A DNA stretch of 64,000 nt from Thermoanaerobacterium sp. CMT5567-10 (GTDB lineage Bacteria > Bacillota > Thermoanaerobacteria > Thermoanaerobacterales > Thermoanaerobacteraceae), in contig NZ_CP130558.2 in NCBI RefSeq assembly GCF_030534315.2, forward strand, positions 1,850,501 to 1,914,500, written 5' to 3'. Below are positions 7,991 through 15,610 of this stretch, piece by piece. Below the pieces are notes generated by a model. It saw nothing but the letters and a program-made list of their open reading frames with translations. It was not told the DNA's origin and searched no databases. Both the position numbers and the translations under genes were made by a program. Every line of letters starts with the position of its first letter. Positions within the stretch are counted from its first letter, which is position 1.

Positions 7991-8873
7991 TGACTTTAAG
8001 GTTGGTGCGGTAAATAGGGTATCAAGGTCTATCATCGATGCTGGAGGAAAAGGGATAAATGTAGCTAAGAATTTAAAAAATCTGGGCAATGATGTGGTGT
8101 GCCTTGGCTTCATGGGGCCAAATGGGAAATACATTGAAGATGTACTAAATAAATTAGGAATTGAGTCTCACTTCGTGCCAATCGAAAGCGATATAAGGAT
8201 AAATATAAAGATAATTGATGAGAAATACCACACGTATACAGATATAAATGAAGCTGGGCCAGATGTTTCTCGTGACGAAGTGGAGAAGTTAATTTCGAGC
8301 ATAAATGAGCATGTCGATTTCTCAAATGTGATTGTTTTATCTGGTAGTTTACCACCAAGTGTCGACAAAAGGTTTTACGGATATGTTATTGAAAAAATCA
8401 AGAAAAAAGGCATAAAAGTTATACTGGATGCTGATGGAGATGCTTTGAAATACGGCATTGAAGCAAAACCTTACATGATAAAGCCTAACGTACATGAGCT
8501 TTCACAAATTGCAGGAAAAAAACTCGAAAGAAAAGATGAAATAATTGAAGAAGGCATGAAGATTATTGAAAATGGTGTTTCAATAGTTGCTGTATCAATG
8601 GGCGGCAAAGGCAGCCTTGTTTTGACAGACGAGAAGATATATTTTGTAAAGCCTATAAAAGTTGATGTAAAAGGTACAGTAGGTGCAGGTGATGCATATG
8701 TTGCTGGATTCGCTCATGGCATCTACAATAATCTGGCTATAGAAGAAACGATAAAGATGGCGTCTGCTGCTTCTACCTCAGTTGTCATGCGGGAAGGTAC
8801 AAAAGCGTGTTCTTTAAAAGATGTAAATGAACTGAAAGAAAAAGTTGAAATTGGAATAATTGAAAGGGGATAA
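7938..8873 (+). CDS. fruK: 1-phosphofructokinase, 311 aa
   Basis: PfkB/ribokinase-family kinase that converts fructose-1-phosphate to fructose-1,6-bisphosphate. The N-terminal substrate motif NPAIDRT and DAGGKGINVAKNL (35-47) and the C-terminal anion hole and catalytic base GTVGAGD (Asp251) are intact. Fructose-1-phosphate specificity is inferred from the operon, which also has the IIA and IIBC fructose PTS proteins. The gene overlaps fruR by 53 bp in another frame, and the IIA gene starts 3 nt after its stop. Confidence 0.92.
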   Translation: MITTVTINPAIDRTLIIDDFKVGAVNRVSRSIIDAGGKGINVAKNLKNLGNDVVCLGFMGPNGKYIEDVLNKLGIESHFVPIESDIRINIKIIDEKYHTYTDINEAGPDVSRDEVEKLISSINEHVDFSNVIVLSGSLPPSVDKRFYGYVIEKIKKKGIKVILDADGDALKYGIEAKPYMIKPNVHELSQIAGKKLERKDEIIEEGMKIIENGVSIVAVSMGGKGSLVLTDEKIYFVKPIKVDVKGTVGAGDAYVAGFAHGIYNNLAIEETIKMASAASTSVVMREGTKACSLKDVNELKEKVEIGIIERG

Positions 8874-8876
8874 ATA

Positions 8877-9326
8877 ATGATAGAAGAGATACTTGATAAA
8901 GATATGATGATTTTCGACTTAAAGTCAAACGATAAATTATCTGTCTTGAAAGAACTTATAAAACCGTTGGCAGCAAAAGGTGCAATTGATGACGAAGATA
9001 AATTCTTGGATGTGGTGTTAAAGAGGGAAGAAGAGTACTCAACTGGAATAGGTATGGGAGTTGCTATACCTCATGGGAAAAGCAGCTTGGTGAAAAAGGC
9101 TTCTTTAGTATTTGGAAAGTCGAAGGAGGGGATAGACTACAATTCGATGGATGGAAAACCGGCACATCTGTTTTTCCTGATTGCAGCACCTGAGAATTCA
9201 GACAATCTACATCTAAAAATTTTAGCTAAGCTTTCAAGGTCACTGATGCATGAGGAGGTGAGGGAAGAACTTAACAAGGCTGAGACTTACGAAGATGTTG
9301 TAAATGCTTTTAAAAAATATGAGTAA
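8877..9326 (+). CDS. fruB: PTS fructose IIA component, 149 aa
   Basis: EIIA of the fructose/mannitol class. The phosphorylatable His66 sits in GVAIPHGKS, and the fold pattern ([10 protein letters not shown] before it, LKILAKLSR after it) is typical. It accepts phosphate from HPr and passes it to the IIB domain of the next gene. It overlaps the frame of the IIBC gene only by unused upstream codons. The fruB symbol is used loosely, since Firmicutes vary in domain order and no HPr-like domain is attached here. Confidence 0.9.
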   Translation: MIEEILDKDMMIFDLKSNDKLSVLKELIKPLAAKGAIDDEDKFLDVVLKREEEYSTGIGMGVAIPHGKSSLVKKASLVFGKSKEGIDYNSMDGKPAHLFFLIAAPENSDNLHLKILAKLSRSLMHEEVREELNKAETYEDVVNAFKKYE

Positions 9327-9339
9327 GGGGGATTCTGTG

Positions 9340-10698
9340 ATGAAAAAGATTGTTGCCGTAACTGCATGTCCTACAGGTATTGCCCATACCTATATGGCTG
9401 CAGAGAATCTTGAAATGGCAGGAAAAGAGTTAAATGTGGCAATCAAAGTTGAAACACAGGGGTCAATAGGGGCTGAAAATCAACTGACAGAAAACGACAT
9501 AAGAGAAGCAGATGCAGTAATAATTGCTGCTGCGACAAAAGTTGACAAGTCCCGCTTTGAAGGTAAACCTATACTGGAGGTCCCTGTAGAGGAAGCTATT
9601 AAAAATCCTAAAGAACTAATTGAAAAAGCATTAAAGATGGAAAAGCCGAAAAATTATGTGGAAAAAGTCGAAAAGATTCATGAAGAGAGAACTAGCCAAA
9701 GGACAGGTGCTTATAAGCACTTGATGACAGGCGTATCTTACATGATACCATTTGTCGTCGCCGGCGGTATATCTATAGCACTTTCATTTCTATGGGGCTA
9801 CAAGGCATTTCAGGTGCAAGGGACACTACCTGCAGCGTTGATGCAGATAGGAAGCGGTGCTGCATTTGCACTGATGGTTCCTATTCTTTCAGGCTTTTTG
9901 GCATATTCAATAGCAGATAGACCTGGACTTGTACCAGGCATGGTTGGAGGTATGCTGGCTGTTTCAACCGGTGCAGGATTTTTAGGCGGTATCATATCTG
10001 GTTTTCTAGCTGGTTATACGGTGTACTATCTAAAGAAGATTATAAAGTTGCCTAAGACTATGGAAGGTCTCATGCCAGTACTCATATTGCCTGTATTGTC
10101 GACTCTTATCGTTGGACTTCTTATGATATACGTTGTTGGTACGCCTATGAAGACGATAATGACAGGTCTTACCAACTGGCTTAAGGGTATGGGTTCAACA
10201 AACGCAGTCATATTCGGTGCACTACTAGGACTGATGATGGCATTTGATATGGGTGGCCCTGTCAATAAGACAGCATATACATTTGCAACAGGTCTTTTAG
10301 CATCAAATGTATTTATGCCTATGGCAGCAGTAATGGCAGCTGGTATGACACCACCTTTAGGCTTGGCACTTGCTACAGTCCTTTTTAGAAATAGATTTAC
10401 ACAAGAAGAAAGAGAAGCAGGAAAAGCAGCTTGGGTATTAGGTGCTTCATTTATAACAGAAGGTGCTATCCCATTTGCAGCAGCAGATCCATTTAGAGTA
10501 ATCCCATCCATCATGGTGGGGTCTGCAGTAACCGGTGCACTTTCGATGCTTTTCCACATTGAACTTAGAGCACCCCACGGCGGGATATTCGTAATACCAA
10601 TCGCTGTATCAAACCCGCTCTTATACATCCTTGCTATACTTGTCGGCATGGTTGTGACAGCCTTCATGATAGGTCTTTTAAAAAAGAAAGTATCGTGA
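9340..10698 (+). CDS. fruA: PTS fructose IIBC transporter, 452 aa
   Basis: Fructose-specific permease with an N-terminal IIB domain (1-100, active-site Cys10 in [10 protein letters not shown]) and a C-terminal IIC membrane domain (about 120-450) with motifs such as GGIS and DMGGPVNK. It imports and phosphorylates fructose to fructose-1-phosphate. The start is ATG 9340 with AAGGGGG 8 nt upstream; the frame is open to 9304 but overlaps the IIA gene. The IIA domain is a separate protein here. Confidence 0.93.
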   Translation: MKKIVAVTACPTGIAHTYMAAENLEMAGKELNVAIKVETQGSIGAENQLTENDIREADAVIIAAATKVDKSRFEGKPILEVPVEEAIKNPKELIEKALKMEKPKNYVEKVEKIHEERTSQRTGAYKHLMTGVSYMIPFVVAGGISIALSFLWGYKAFQVQGTLPAALMQIGSGAAFALMVPILSGFLAYSIADRPGLVPGMVGGMLAVSTGAGFLGGIISGFLAGYTVYYLKKIIKLPKTMEGLMPVLILPVLSTLIVGLLMIYVVGTPMKTIMTGLTNWLKGMGSTNAVIFGALLGLMMAFDMGGPVNKTAYTFATGLLASNVFMPMAAVMAAGMTPPLGLALATVLFRNRFTQEEREAGKAAWVLGASFITEGAIPFAAADPFRVIPSIMVGSAVTGALSMLFHIELRAPHGGIFVIPIAVSNPLLYILAILVGMVVTAFMIGLLKKKVS

Positions 10699-10709
10699 TT
10701 GATACAAAA

Positions 10710-10738
10710 CATCGCTCCAGAATATGGGGCGATTTTTT
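10710..10738 (+). terminator. Terminator of the fructose operon
   Basis: ATCGCTCC and GGGGCGAT pair around a short loop (10711-10732), followed by TTTTTT, 12 nt after the IIBC stop. Confidence 0.8.
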
Positions 10739-10810
10739 GTTGGCGTATAAATTAAAGCATAATTTAGTTGCTTGATATGATATAACCTGACTTTTGCAGT
10801 AAAAAGGGAT

Positions 10811-10860
10811 AAAAAAAGCCTTTAAGGCCTTTAAGATGAAGGCTTTTGGGCTTTTTGTTT
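10811..10860 (+). terminator. Second GC-poor hairpin with T-run
   Basis: AAAAGCC (10814-10820) pairs with GGCTTTT (10841-10847), with internal AAGGCC repeats and a T-rich tail. It may be a backup terminator or terminate convergent transcription. The rest of the 320-nt gap to 11018 holds the promoter of the next gene pair. Confidence 0.5.
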
Positions 10861-10970
10861 TTGTCAATAAGTTGTAGTTGAAATGTCATTTTTTTTACTT
10901 CCCATAAAATCCATCCAATTTTTCCTCTTCTTTTAGCTGAATATTTTTATATTAAATACATATCATTAAC

Positions 10971-10999
10971 TTGTAGTCAACTTGCAGTTGTGCTAAAAT
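10971..10999 (+). promoter_or_regulatory. Promoter with internal dyad for the HTH/TumE-like pair
   Basis: TTGTAG (10971-10976) and TAAAAT (10994-10999) are 17 nt apart. The spacer contains the dyad CAACT-TGC-AGTTG (10978-10990), and the related word AAGTTGTAGTTG occurs upstream at 10868-10879. This is a plausible operator for autorepression by the HTH protein. Confidence 0.6.
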
Positions 11000-11024
11000 A
11001 GGAGGTGAAATAGGAGGTATGTTT

Positions 11025-11648
11025 ATGATTAGTGAATATGAAAAAAAAGAAGCTATTAATCAGGCTGATGATATAGCTTCATTACTTATAAATACAAATA
11101 ACGGTTCATTGTTTTATAAAGTGATATCTAATTTTGTAGAAAAATCCTGTCCAACTAATAGATTAGAAATAAAGCATCCTAATAATAGCAAAGAAATGGA
11201 ATACAATTTAGCAGAATTAATTAAATATATGGTAAGTGTTGCTGCTGAAAAAAATCCGCCTAAAATGTATACAACGGGGCAATTAGCAAAATATTTTGGA
11301 GTTTCTATTACAACCATTAATAATTGGATAAATGAAAATAGATTTATAGGTGTAAAGCGAAATACGATTAATGAAAAAATAAAAATATCTGAAAATACAA
11401 AATGGCGTTCACCTAATGGAGAATTGATGTCTGTACGAGAAATTGTTGATTTATGGAAACAAAATAATATTCGTAGAAATGTTTCGCCTCAAGAAGAAAT
11501 AAGTGAAGTGGAGAATGTAATTAAATATTTTGAAAGTAAGTATGGTGGAACATATGAAAAAATATTTGAGAATAAAGTAGACCTAAATGATGAAGAGCAA
11601 CGAGATAAAGAAGAATGGAAATATTTATTAAAGAGGAAACTTAAATGA
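11025..11648 (+). CDS. HTH protein, putative antitoxin of a TumE-type pair, 207 aa
   Basis: The central part (residues 81-106) is an excisionase/MerR-like helix-turn-helix (TTGQLAKYFGVSITTI, then NWINENRF), followed by a segment linking to KWRSPNGELMSVREI, like an SpoVT- or Xre-fused DNA-binding wing. The N-terminal ~75 residues are mostly helical and not recognised. The last 4 nt overlap the next gene (ATGA), so the two proteins are made together. Two AGGAGG sites precede it; ATG 11025 has the better spacing, 11019 is the alternative. The role as antitoxin and autorepressor is inferred from the overlap and from the operator-like dyad in the promoter. Confidence 0.65.
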   Translation: MISEYEKKEAINQADDIASLLINTNNGSLFYKVISNFVEKSCPTNRLEIKHPNNSKEMEYNLAELIKYMVSVAAEKNPPKMYTTGQLAKYFGVSITTINNWINENRFIGVKRNTINEKIKISENTKWRSPNGELMSVREIVDLWKQNNIRRNVSPQEEISEVENVIKYFESKYGGTYEKIFENKVDLNDEEQRDKEEWKYLLKRKLK

Positions 11649-12046
11649 CAAATTTGTACCCTTCAAATTTTCAATTTTTAAAGAGGGTATACAGAGACAT
11701 TATTATAGAAGACTATGACTGTGATCAAAGTGGAAGAAAGTCGGATTCTATATGCCAAAGAAAAACATTCGTTTTTATAGATGGTTCTTCTTTATCAATT
11801 ACAGAATACTTAAAAGATGGAAAAATAGATTATTATTTTTATGATTGGTATTCACAAAATAAGAATTTGATATTAAAGATTCATAGTGAAAGCCATAAAG
11901 ACAAGAAATATCAAACAGATACTGAACCTTTTCATATTCATATTCCTACTATATTGGATAAAAAGAGATTGCCTAATTATAGTTTGAGAGACTTGTTTTC
12001 TGTATTGGAATTTATCCGTTTATTTATTTATATAAAAATTAAGTGA
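11645..12046 (+). CDS. TumE-like toxin candidate (DUF6516-type), 133 aa
   Basis: The core pattern FIDGSSLSITEYLKDGKI, then YYFYDWY and a late FHIHIP motif resemble the small beta-rich proteins of the TumE/DUF6516 family, which occur beside HTH antitoxins. The start codon overlaps the stop of the HTH gene. The C-terminus ends in a hydrophobic SVLEFIRLFIYIKIK tail. No catalytic residues of a known toxin class can be assigned by eye. The family call is from memory of the pattern and should be treated as probable. A terminator follows at 12072. Confidence 0.6.
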   Translation: MTNLYPSNFQFLKRVYRDIIIEDYDCDQSGRKSDSICQRKTFVFIDGSSLSITEYLKDGKIDYYFYDWYSQNKNLILKIHSESHKDKKYQTDTEPFHIHIPTILDKKRLPNYSLRDLFSVLEFIRLFIYIKIK

Positions 12047-12071
12047 TCTTAATAATTTATTTTCTTATTTT

Positions 12072-12097
12072 AAGCAGGCTTGATGTCTGCTTTTTTA
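12072..12097 (+). terminator. Terminator of the TumE-like pair
   Basis: AAGCAG pairs with CTGCTT around a 9-nt loop and is followed by TTTTTT. Confidence 0.75.
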
Positions 12098-12143
12098 ATG
12101 CTTGTTAAGCTTCTAATCATTTCAAGAATTTTTTATAAAAATG

Positions 12144-12172
12144 TTGAATTACTTAATCAAAAATGATATTAT
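12144..12172 (+). promoter_or_regulatory. Promoter of hicAB
   Basis: TTGAAT (12144-12149) and TATTAT (12167-12172) with a 17-nt spacer, about 63 nt before hicA, inside direct repeat copy A. Confidence 0.5.
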
Positions 12173-12234
12173 ATATAGTATCAAGATGTATAAGATAATT
12201 TCGTTTTGGGAATGCTTATATATGGAGGATTTCA

Positions 12235-12486
12235 ATGAGTCAAATAGAAAAACTCTTTGAAAAGATGGAGAAGAATCCTAAGAATGTCAGGTATGAACAA
12301 CTTGATAAAATTTTGAGGCATTTTGGTTTTGGTGTGCGAGAACCAAAAAGTGGTTCTAGTCATGTAACATATTTTCATCCTAAATTAGTGGATATATTGA
12401 CAGTGCCTAAAGATAGACCTTTTGTCAAAGAGATCTATGTTAAAAAAGCTTTAAAGATGATTCAGGATATTAGATGTTATGATTAA
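12235..12486 (+). CDS. hicA: HicA-family mRNA interferase toxin, 83 aa
   Basis: Small basic protein with the HicA pattern: a first helix RYEQLDKILRHFGF, then GSSHVTYFHP with the catalytic His43, and TVPKDRPF before the last helix. HicA is a dsRBD-fold translation-dependent or independent mRNA-cleaving toxin, inhibited by HicB. GGAGG lies 7 nt before the ATG. The toxin gene comes first and the antitoxin second, as is usual for hicAB. Catalytic His present, so probably active. Confidence 0.9.
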   Translation: MSQIEKLFEKMEKNPKNVRYEQLDKILRHFGFGVREPKSGSSHVTYFHPKLVDILTVPKDRPFVKEIYVKKALKMIQDIRCYD

Positions 12487-12516
12487 ATTGGTGTTGATTG
12501 GAGAGGTGTTAGAATA

Positions 12517-13002
12517 ATGGCAAACGAATTAAATTATAAAGTTGAACTTGTTAAACTTTCTGAAAAAGATGGTGGTGGCTATTTAGCGCATGTACCTAAA
12601 TTGCCGGGTTGTATGAGTGATGGTGAGACTCCAGAAGAAGCTTTAAAAAACGTTCAAGACGCTATAAAATGCTGGGTAGAAACTGCAAAAGAATTAAACA
12701 GAGCAATTCCTGAATTTGATGAATATAAGGATGAAAATGATTATAGTGGGAAAATTCTTTTAAGAATGCCAAAAACTATGCATAAAATACTTTCTGAAAT
12801 GGCCGAAAAAGAAGAAATAAGTTTAAATAACTTAATTCAGAATTTACTTTCGTTTGCTATTGGATATAAAAAAGGAGGAAGAAACGTGAATATAAATTAC
12901 AATGTAGTAGTTACAAGTAAAATAAACAAAAAATCTAAAGATAAATGGCATGAGAGAATAAATTCAAATATTGATATAATAGAAAAATTAGCAATGAGGT
13001 GA
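12517..13002 (+). CDS. hicB: HicB antitoxin with C-terminal extension, 161 aa
   Basis: Residues 7-70 form the partial RNase-H-like HicB domain (GGYLAHVPKLPGC, then SDGETPEEAL). Residues 79-115 form a ribbon-helix-helix DNA-binding domain (ILLRMPKTMHKIL, ISLNNLIQNLL), so it should repress the operon. About 44 further residues (118-161), rich in Asn, Lys and hydrophobics, extend past the usual end of the family. In toxin-antitoxin-chaperone systems such a tail (ChAD) makes the antitoxin depend on a SecB-like chaperone, and a SecB-like gene follows 4 nt downstream. That functional reading is inference. Confidence 0.88.
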   Translation: MANELNYKVELVKLSEKDGGGYLAHVPKLPGCMSDGETPEEALKNVQDAIKCWVETAKELNRAIPEFDEYKDENDYSGKILLRMPKTMHKILSEMAEKEEISLNNLIQNLLSFAIGYKKGGRNVNINYNVVVTSKINKKSKDKWHERINSNIDIIEKLAMR

Positions 13003-13006
13003 AATT

Positions 13007-13300
13007 ATGTCTAAGAAAAAAAAAGAAAGTATTATTGAAAAAATTGAAAACAATGAGATTATACTTAATAAAGTTGCTGGTGAAATAGTATCTAATACTA
13101 TTCTTGAAAATGATGAGGACATTAAACCTGTAGAAGAATTTGAATATGAAATATTACATGTTGATGATAATTATGCTGAAATAAAATTAATAAGTCAAAT
13201 AGGATTTGAACCAAAGACAATATTTAATATTGAAATTGAATTAATAGGAAAATTTAATTTCAAACAAACTATAACAATAAAAAAATTGAAGAAAATATAA
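13007..13300 (+). CDS. SecB-like chaperone, N-terminal two thirds (frame interrupted), 97 aa
   Basis: Starts 4 nt after hicB with a gAGGTGA ribosome binding site. After a Lys/Glu-rich N-terminus, residues 40-90 show alternating beta strands (FEYEILHVDD, YAEIKLISQIG, TIFNIEIELIGKF) that resemble the SecB beta-sheet core. The frame stops at 13298-13300, but a single base gained in the A7 run 13279-13285 would continue it into the downstream frame and give about 138 residues, the usual SecB-like length. It is therefore either a pseudogene, a slippage-dependent gene, or affected by a base-calling error. SecB homology is by pattern and context; moderately sure. Confidence 0.6.
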   Translation: MSKKKKESIIEKIENNEIILNKVAGEIVSNTILENDEDIKPVEEFEYEILHVDDNYAEIKLISQIGFEPKTIFNIEIELIGKFNFKQTITIKKLKKI

Positions 13301-13422
13301 TAGATATTTTGAATTTTATGGCGGATAAAATGAGTTTTATTGTTAGCTTTATTACTAATGAAATGTTAAAACAACCATATGTTTTACCGCCAATTGTTAA
13401 ATTAAAAAATAATAAAAACTAA
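13285..13422 (+). pseudogene. C-terminal part of the SecB-like gene in the shifted frame, 45 codons
   Basis: Read in the +1-base frame after the A7 run, the DNA encodes a helix (IIDILNFMADKMSFIVSF) and then a PYVLPPI motif followed by a short Lys/Asn tail and TAA at 13420-13422. SecB proteins end in just this way, with a long helix followed by a Pro-rich FPxLxLPP-like strand. There is no ribosome binding site for separate translation that I can see. Confidence 0.55.
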
Positions 13423-13426
13423 AAAA

Positions 13427-13462
13427 TTAAAAAAGCAGGCTTGATTCCTGCTTTTTTAATGC
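13427..13462 (+). terminator. Terminator of the hicAB cassette
   Basis: AAGCAGG pairs with CCTGCTT around a 7-nt loop and is followed by TTTTT. Nearly identical to the terminator at 12072. Confidence 0.8.
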
Positions 13463-13545
13463 TTGTTAAGCTTTGGTACATTTTAAGAATTTTTTACTAA
13501 AATTTGTTGCAATCGTTTTGTCCTAAATGGTATAATATCTATAGT
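13433..13545 (+). repeat. Direct repeat copy B: terminator plus promoter
   Basis: Second copy of the segment at 12072-12181. It closes the hicA-hicB-secB-like cassette with the same terminator stem and provides the promoter for the exporter leader downstream. The two copies lie 1,361 bp apart in the same orientation. Confidence 0.8.
13507..13536 (+). promoter_or_regulatory. Promoter of the exporter operon
   Basis: TTGCAA (13507-13512) and TATAAT (13531-13536) with an 18-nt spacer, upstream of the leader peptide. Confidence 0.7.
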
Positions 13546-13815
13546 TTCTCTTTGAAAGGAAAGAGTATGATGCTTAAAGGTGTTCTTAAATAAGCCATTA
13601 GATTAAAAATGGCAGAATAAGTATGACGTATTAAGTTTTGAACCGTAAATTTCTGATGATTTATTGGCTTTGTTTGTCATACTTTAAATTGTTTAAGAAC
13701 ACGGTCCAACACGATCTTTGCCTTTATACGCAATAATTGACGCTAATTATTGTGTATCAAAGTTTGCTTAAAAAGACTGTATAAGACTATGTTCTTGTGC
13801 AGTCTTTTAATTTTT
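13546..13815 (+). promoter_or_regulatory. Structured attenuator leader of the exporter operon
   Basis: Stems visible in order: GTGTTCTTAAA (13580-13590) with TTTAAGAACAC (13692-13702); inside it AGTATGAC (13620-13627) with GTCATACT (13676-13683); then ACGCAATAATT (13728-13738) with AATTATTGTGT (13745-13755); last AAAAGACTG (13771-13779) with CAGTCTTTT (13800-13808) followed by a T-run, which looks like an intrinsic terminator just before the exporter ribosome binding site. No known riboswitch class was recognised. Confidence 0.65.
13567..13593 (+). CDS. Leader peptide of the exporter operon, 8 aa
   Basis: AAAGGA (13555-13560) is followed after 6 nt by a 9-codon frame encoding MMLKGVLK and a TAA at 13591-13593. 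Codons 5-8 lie exactly in the 5' arm of the long-range stem GTGTTCTTAAA/TTTAAGAACAC. A ribosome paused here would open that stem, the classical arrangement for ribosome-controlled attenuation of drug exporters such as bmrCD. Confidence 0.6.
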   Translation: MMLKGVLK

Positions 13816-13828
13816 AGGGGGGATTTTT

Positions 13829-15577
13829 TTGAGGAGAGTTTTAAAATACGTCTTAAGGTACAAGTGGCACGTTATAATACCAACTATTGCCATGATACTT
13901 GCAATTGCTCTTGATATGTTTAATCCATATCTTCAGGAACTTATTACCGATAAGGTATTTATAGGCGGCGATAAAAGCTTATTATGGCCTATACTGTGGG
14001 GATTTATTGCAATTACGGTTTTAAGGGCTATATTTGGATATGTGAAGGAGTATATATTTGATGTACTTTCAGCAAAGATAAGTATAGATATAAAGAAAGA
14101 CCTTTTCGATCACATACAAAGCCTTCCTTTCAGTTACTTTGACGGTATGAATACAGGTGAGCTTATGTCAAGGATAGGGGAAGACGTTGACAACGTGTGG
14201 AGAAGTGTTTCTTTTGGCATAAGGATGTTTATTGAAAACATGATATATTTTATAACAGCATCAGTGATACTTTTCCTAATAAACTGGAAGCTTACAATAG
14301 TAAGCCTTCTTGGTATGCCTATCATTGGCTATCTTGCACTGCAGTTTGAAAAGAAGATCGGCATATCTTATGGCAAGTTAAGCGACCAAGGAGTGCTTAT
14401 GAATACGGCGGCACAGGAAAATATAGCAGGCGTAAGGCTTGTGAAGGCATTTGCGAGAGAAAAGTATGAGATAATGAAATTTTTAAACCTCAATAATGAG
14501 AATTTTGAGCTTAGCATGGAGCAAAACAGGATAGTTGCTAAGTATTTTCCGCCTATAGATTTTTTGACGAATTTTTCTATAGTCATACTGGTAGTTTTTG
14601 GCGGCATACTTGTTGTAAAAAATTCATTGTCTATTGGTGAATTGGTGGCTTTTAGTGGTTATATATATATGCTTATATGGCCCATGAGGATGCTAGGATT
14701 TTTGACAAATTTAATAGCTCAAGCTGATGCATCAGCAAAGAAGATAATGAAGATAATGGATGTGGTGCCGTCTATAAGGGATAGTGATAAATCAATAAGG
14801 ATAAAAAACTTAAAAGGTGATGTGGAGTTTAGAAACGTTTCATTTAAATATAATGATGAATTGGTTTTAAAGAATATTAATTTTAAAGTTGATGCAGGAA
14901 AGACAGTTGCTATAATGGGCACAACTGGCTCTGGCAAGTCATCGCTGGTAAATCTCATCGGCAGGTATTATGATGTGTCGGATGGTGCTGTCTATATCGA
15001 TGGATACGATGTAAGACACATAAACCTTCATGATTTGAGAAGCCAGATGGCTGTCGTGCAGCAGGATACATTTTTGTTTTCAGAAAGCATTGAAGAAAAC
15101 GTAAAGTTTGGAAAGGAAAATGCTACGTTTGAAGAAGTGAAAGAAGCATTAAAGCTTGCTTGTGCAGATGATTTTGTAGAAGAGTTTGACGACAAGTACG
15201 ACACGATAGTGGGTGAAAGGGGCATAGGATTATCTGGTGGACAAAAACAGCGGATATCAATTGCGAGAGCTCTTATAAGGGATGCAAAGATATTGATACT
15301 TGATGATGCCACATCTGCATTGGATATGGACACAGAATTTAGGCTTTTAAAGAATTTAAGCGAAAGGCGGAAAAATGCTACGACGTTTATCATTGCCCAT
15401 AGAATATCGGCGGTTAAGAATGCAGACATGATACTTTATATGGAGGATGGCCGAATCGTTGAAAGAGGTACACATGAGGAACTTCTTCAAAAAAGAGGAA
15501 GGTATTACGAGATTTACTTAGAACAGTTTAAAGATTTCAGTGATGAAGAGTACAGCATTCCAGATGTTTGCAGCTAA
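13829..15577 (+). CDS. Heterodimeric multidrug ABC exporter subunit (BmrC-like), 582 aa
   Basis: Type I exporter half-transporter: six membrane helices (about 1-310) and one nucleotide-binding domain. Walker A is GTTGSGKS (364-371), the signature is canonical LSGGQ (about 468), and Walker B is ILILDD with Asp493 where the catalytic Glu normally is. That substitution marks the degenerate-site subunit of heterodimers such as BmrCD and TM287/288. The start is TTG 13829 behind AGGGGGGA, directly after seven Ts. The partner gene follows 33 nt downstream. Expression is probably induced through the leader attenuator. Substrate unknown; drugs or lipids are usual. Confidence 0.9.
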   Translation: MRRVLKYVLRYKWHVIIPTIAMILAIALDMFNPYLQELITDKVFIGGDKSLLWPILWGFIAITVLRAIFGYVKEYIFDVLSAKISIDIKKDLFDHIQSLPFSYFDGMNTGELMSRIGEDVDNVWRSVSFGIRMFIENMIYFITASVILFLINWKLTIVSLLGMPIIGYLALQFEKKIGISYGKLSDQGVLMNTAAQENIAGVRLVKAFAREKYEIMKFLNLNNENFELSMEQNRIVAKYFPPIDFLTNFSIVILVVFGGILVVKNSLSIGELVAFSGYIYMLIWPMRMLGFLTNLIAQADASAKKIMKIMDVVPSIRDSDKSIRIKNLKGDVEFRNVSFKYNDELVLKNINFKVDAGKTVAIMGTTGSGKSSLVNLIGRYYDVSDGAVYIDGYDVRHINLHDLRSQMAVVQQDTFLFSESIEENVKFGKENATFEEVKEALKLACADDFVEEFDDKYDTIVGERGIGLSGGQKQRISIARALIRDAKILILDDATSALDMDTEFRLLKNLSERRKNATTFIIAHRISAVKNADMILYMEDGRIVERGTHEELLQKRGRYYEIYLEQFKDFSDEEYSIPDVCS

Positions 15578-15610
15578 AATATTTGTCGTACGATGAAGGG
15601 AGGCACGAAG

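Larger units (their letters stand above)
12072..12181 (+). repeat. Direct repeat copy A: terminator plus promoter
   Basis: This segment matches 13433-13545 over about 110 nt. The first ~40 nt are nearly identical: AAGCAGGCTTGAT, then CTGCTTTTTTAATGCTTG and TTAAGCTT. The later part still shares AAGAATTTTTTA and an -10-like ATGATATTATAT. It contains the terminator of the TumE pair and the promoter of hicAB. Confidence 0.8.

Noticed and set aside
13546-13815. Known riboswitch class (guanidine-I, yybP-ykoY, SAM) in the exporter leader
   Set aside because: No conserved core of these classes; the leader peptide explains the structure better.
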